From NCBI RefSeq assembly GCF_001613935.1, contig NZ_LQCI01000003.1, positions 540,500 to 604,499 of the forward strand: a stretch of DNA of 64,000 nucleotides, written 5' to 3'. Source of the stretch: Amycolatopsis regifaucium (GTDB lineage: Bacteria; Actinomycetota; Actinomycetes; Mycobacteriales; Pseudonocardiaceae). The notes below the pieces were generated by a model that saw only the letters and a list, made by a program, of their open reading frames with translations, searched no databases and was not told the DNA's origin. Each line of letters starts with the position of its first letter. Positions within the stretch are counted from its first letter, which is position 1. Both the position numbers and the translations under genes were made by a program. Positions 62,708 through 64,000 of the stretch are shown here, one piece after another.

Positions 62708-62800
62708 GGCGGTTCCCCGGGGGAGAGAAGCGACAGGTCCGTCGTGAACAGCGCGTTGATCAGGCTTCGCGTTACCTTCGGCAGGCCGCTGTGATCAAGA

Positions 62801-62911
62801 TCACTGATCCTGCTGGTGATGCCGCCCTCGCGCCGTGTACCAGAGCACTCCGGCCGCGGCCGCCACCATCGTGCCGAATGCCGAGAAGCCCACCACGATC
62901 GCTTGCGTCAT
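62801..62911 (-). CDS. 36-residue single-pass membrane protein
   Basis: Frame MTQAIVVGFSAFGTMVAAAAGVLWYTARGRHHQQDQ. One membrane helix (residues about 3-26) followed by a basic/His-Gln-rich cytoplasmic tail. AGGACG lies five bases before the ATG, a good ribosome binding site, so the short start was preferred over a 73-codon frame that lacks one. Lies between the 33-residue membrane protein and phhB, all on the minus strand. Function unknown. Confidence 0.5.
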   Translation of the reverse strand: MTQAIVVGFSAFGTMVAAAAGVLWYTARGRHHQQDQ

Positions 62912-62984
62912 CACTCGTCCTTTCTCGTTGTTCCTACTGGAAGGACGTCCGAGAAGCGGCGACGTGGCGTGATCGTCGCGGACG

Positions 62985-63275
62985 TCACACGGCGGCGAGT
63001 ACCCCGTCGATCTGCGACGCAAGCGCGAAGTCCTTCTCCGTCAGCCCTCCGGCGGAATGGGTGCTGAGTCGGAACGTCACCGTCCGCCAGCGGATGTCGA
63101 TGTCGGGATGGTGGTCGGCCGCCTCCGCCAGTTCGGCCACCTTGTCCACCGCTTCGATGGCCTTCGGGAAGCTCGGCAGCTTCGCCGTCCGCTCGATGGT
63201 GACACCGTCGCGGGTCCAGCCGGAGAGCTGCGTCACGGCTTCGTCGGCCTGCGTGTCGTTCAAGATTTCCGCCAT
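62985..63275 (-). CDS. phhB: Pterin-4a-carbinolamine dehydratase
   Basis: 96 residues, the usual family size: SGWTRDGVTIERTAKLPSFPKAIEAVDKVAELAEAADHHPDIDIRWRTVTFRLSTHSAGGLTEKDFALASQID. The H-H-P-x-x and later T-H-x-x-G-G-L-T-x-x-D histidines form the active site. It regenerates the pterin cofactor after aromatic amino acid hydroxylation; no hydroxylase lies in this window, so it may serve elsewhere or act on other pterins or molybdopterin as in some bacteria. A CACCAT box lies 6 nt before the ATG. Divergent from the lipoprotein gene. Confidence 0.93.
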   Translation of the reverse strand: MAEILNDTQADEAVTQLSGWTRDGVTIERTAKLPSFPKAIEAVDKVAELAEAADHHPDIDIRWRTVTFRLSTHSAGGLTEKDFALASQIDGVLAAV

Positions 63276-63348
63276 GACTCCATGGTGGTACGCCGTCGGC
63301 TACGCTGCACGTTTGCCACGGGTCCCCCAGGAAAACGCAGGAGGCTAG

Positions 63349-64000
63349 ATGAAACGCGCCCTCCGCACGCTCGTTGCGGCTGGCACGGTGGCCGCCCTCG
63401 TCGCGGGCTGCTCACTCTCCGGGAACTCCGGAGAGGACCCGCAGGGACCGACGACGGTCACGCTCGTGACGCACGATTCGTGGCTCGCCCCGCAGGAGGT
63501 CCTCGACGCCTTCGAGCGGCAGTCCGGGATCAAGATCTCCGTGCTCAAGCAGGGCGACGCGGGCGCGCTGACCAACAAATTGGTGCTGACCAAGGCGAAC
63601 CCGATCGGCGACGTCGCGTACGGCATCGACTCGACGTTCGCCTCCCGCGCGCTCTCCGAGGGCGTTTTCGAGCAGTACACCAGCCCGGAAGCCGATCGCG
63701 GCCCGCAGCGGTACTCCATCGACCCCGGGCACCGGCTCTCCGCGGTCGACCTCGGTGACGTCTGCGTCAACATCGACACCCGCTACTTCGCGGACAAGGG
63801 CCTCCCGGAGCCGAAGTCGTTCGCGGACCTCGCCGACGCCAAGTACAAGGACCTGATGGTCGCCGAGAGCCCCGCGACGTCGTCGCCGGGCCTGGCGTTC
63901 CTGCTCGGCACCGTCGCCCAGTTCGGGGACCAGGGCTGGGAGGGGTACTGGACGCAGCTGAAGGCCAACGGGCTCAAGACGGTCAGCGGCTGGGAAGAGG
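63349..64000 (+). CDS. ABC transporter solute-binding lipoprotein, ThiB-like (3' end outside window)
   Basis: 217 residues are present; the frame is open at the right edge. Signal peptide with lipobox: MKRALRTLVAAGTVAALVAGCSLSG, lipidation at the Cys of L-V-A-G-C. The mature part matches thiamine/iron-type binding proteins (family 1 extracellular): VTLVTHDSWLAPQEVLDAFERQSGIKISVLKQGDAGALTNKLVLTKANPIGDVAYGID, then SAVDLGDVCVNID and PATSSPGLAFLLGTVAQFG. ThiB (thiamine) is the best guess; permease and ATPase genes should follow. AGGAGG precedes the ATG. No TPP riboswitch is visible in the 73-nt leader, so the thiamine call is tentative. Confidence 0.85.
   Translation, partial: MKRALRTLVAAGTVAALVAGCSLSGNSGEDPQGPTTVTLVTHDSWLAPQEVLDAFERQSGIKISVLKQGDAGALTNKLVLTKANPIGDVAYGIDSTFASRALSEGVFEQYTSPEADRGPQRYSIDPGHRLSAVDLGDVCVNIDTRYFADKGLPEPKSFADLADAKYKDLMVAESPATSSPGLAFLLGTVAQFGDQGWEGYWTQLKANGLKTVSGWEE

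Noticed and set aside
63276-63348. TPP riboswitch before the ThiB-like gene
   Set aside because: Only 73 nt, without the conserved CTGAGA and other TPP-box segments.

Overview
The window is high-GC actinomycete chromosome, most likely Pseudonocardiales and probably Amycolatopsis or a close relative. Supporting signs are a mycothiol S-conjugate amidase (mca), many GTG/TTG starts, many genes with a -10-like TANNNT box only 6-8 nt before the start codon and no ribosome binding site (leaderless type), a type VII secretion (WXG100-type) effector locus, and families of long perfect palindromes between convergent genes. From memory of the Mycobacterium tuberculosis map, the backbone follows Rv1079-Rv1112: metB, greA, DUF4307, mca, small membrane protein, DUF255 protein, hemolysin III, short-chain Z-prenyl synthase, phoH2, fum, glpX, xseB, xseA, Rv1109c-like, ispH, Rv1111c-like, ychF. 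Accessory blocks are set into this backbone.

Layout. 0-2.2 kb: metB end, a small membrane protein, threonine dehydratase. 2.3-9.9 kb: a minus-strand polymorphic-toxin cassette made of a YbaB-like gene, an EspC-like type VII target, a 1642-residue toxin (WXG domain, long Gly/Ser/Pro linker, caspase-like His/Cys module, four repeated modules, NS_2-type nuclease end) and three consecutive YezG-like immunity candidates. 10-12.7 kb: hppD, its divergent AsnC-type regulator and a metallo-beta-lactamase-fold protein. 12.7-15.3 kb: greA/DUF4307/mca/membrane protein. 15.4-19.2 kb: a translationally coupled hen1-pnkp RNA-repair pair. 19.3-30.2 kb: DUF255 protein, secreted and hypothetical proteins, a GH28-like remnant, an acyl-CoA oxidase-like enzyme, a K+ channel, a PPOX-fold enzyme, hemolysin III, Z-prenyl synthase and PhoH2. 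30.3-41.6 kb: guaB1-GT2-phosphodiesterase operon, DUF309, an old-yellow-enzyme homologue behind a triple operator-like repeat, ATP-dependent DNA ligase, XRE regulator/EamA pair and SRPBCC/TetR pair. 41.6-49.9 kb: fumarase, ferredoxin-NADP reductase, secreted trypsin, GlpX, exonuclease VII operon, IspH. 49.9-58.2 kb: DUF6542 protein and a DNA-maintenance block (rmuC, sbcD-sbcC, ogt, ada-alkA). 58.4-64 kb: YchF, M28 peptidase, DUF2716, an antitoxin-Doc-HxlR operon, two very small membrane proteins, PhhB and a lipoprotein solute-binding protein cut by the window end.

How it fits together. Several blocks concern nucleic-acid damage and repair: a secreted nuclease toxin with immunity proteins, an RNA-repair pair, PhoH2 (PIN RNase plus ATPase), a Doc toxin, and the SbcCD/RmuC/Ogt/Ada-AlkA/ligase DNA repair genes. 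Nearly every convergent gene boundary carries a long palindrome from one of a few recurring families, best read as bidirectional terminators. No tRNA, rRNA, CRISPR array, transposase or phage gene was seen.
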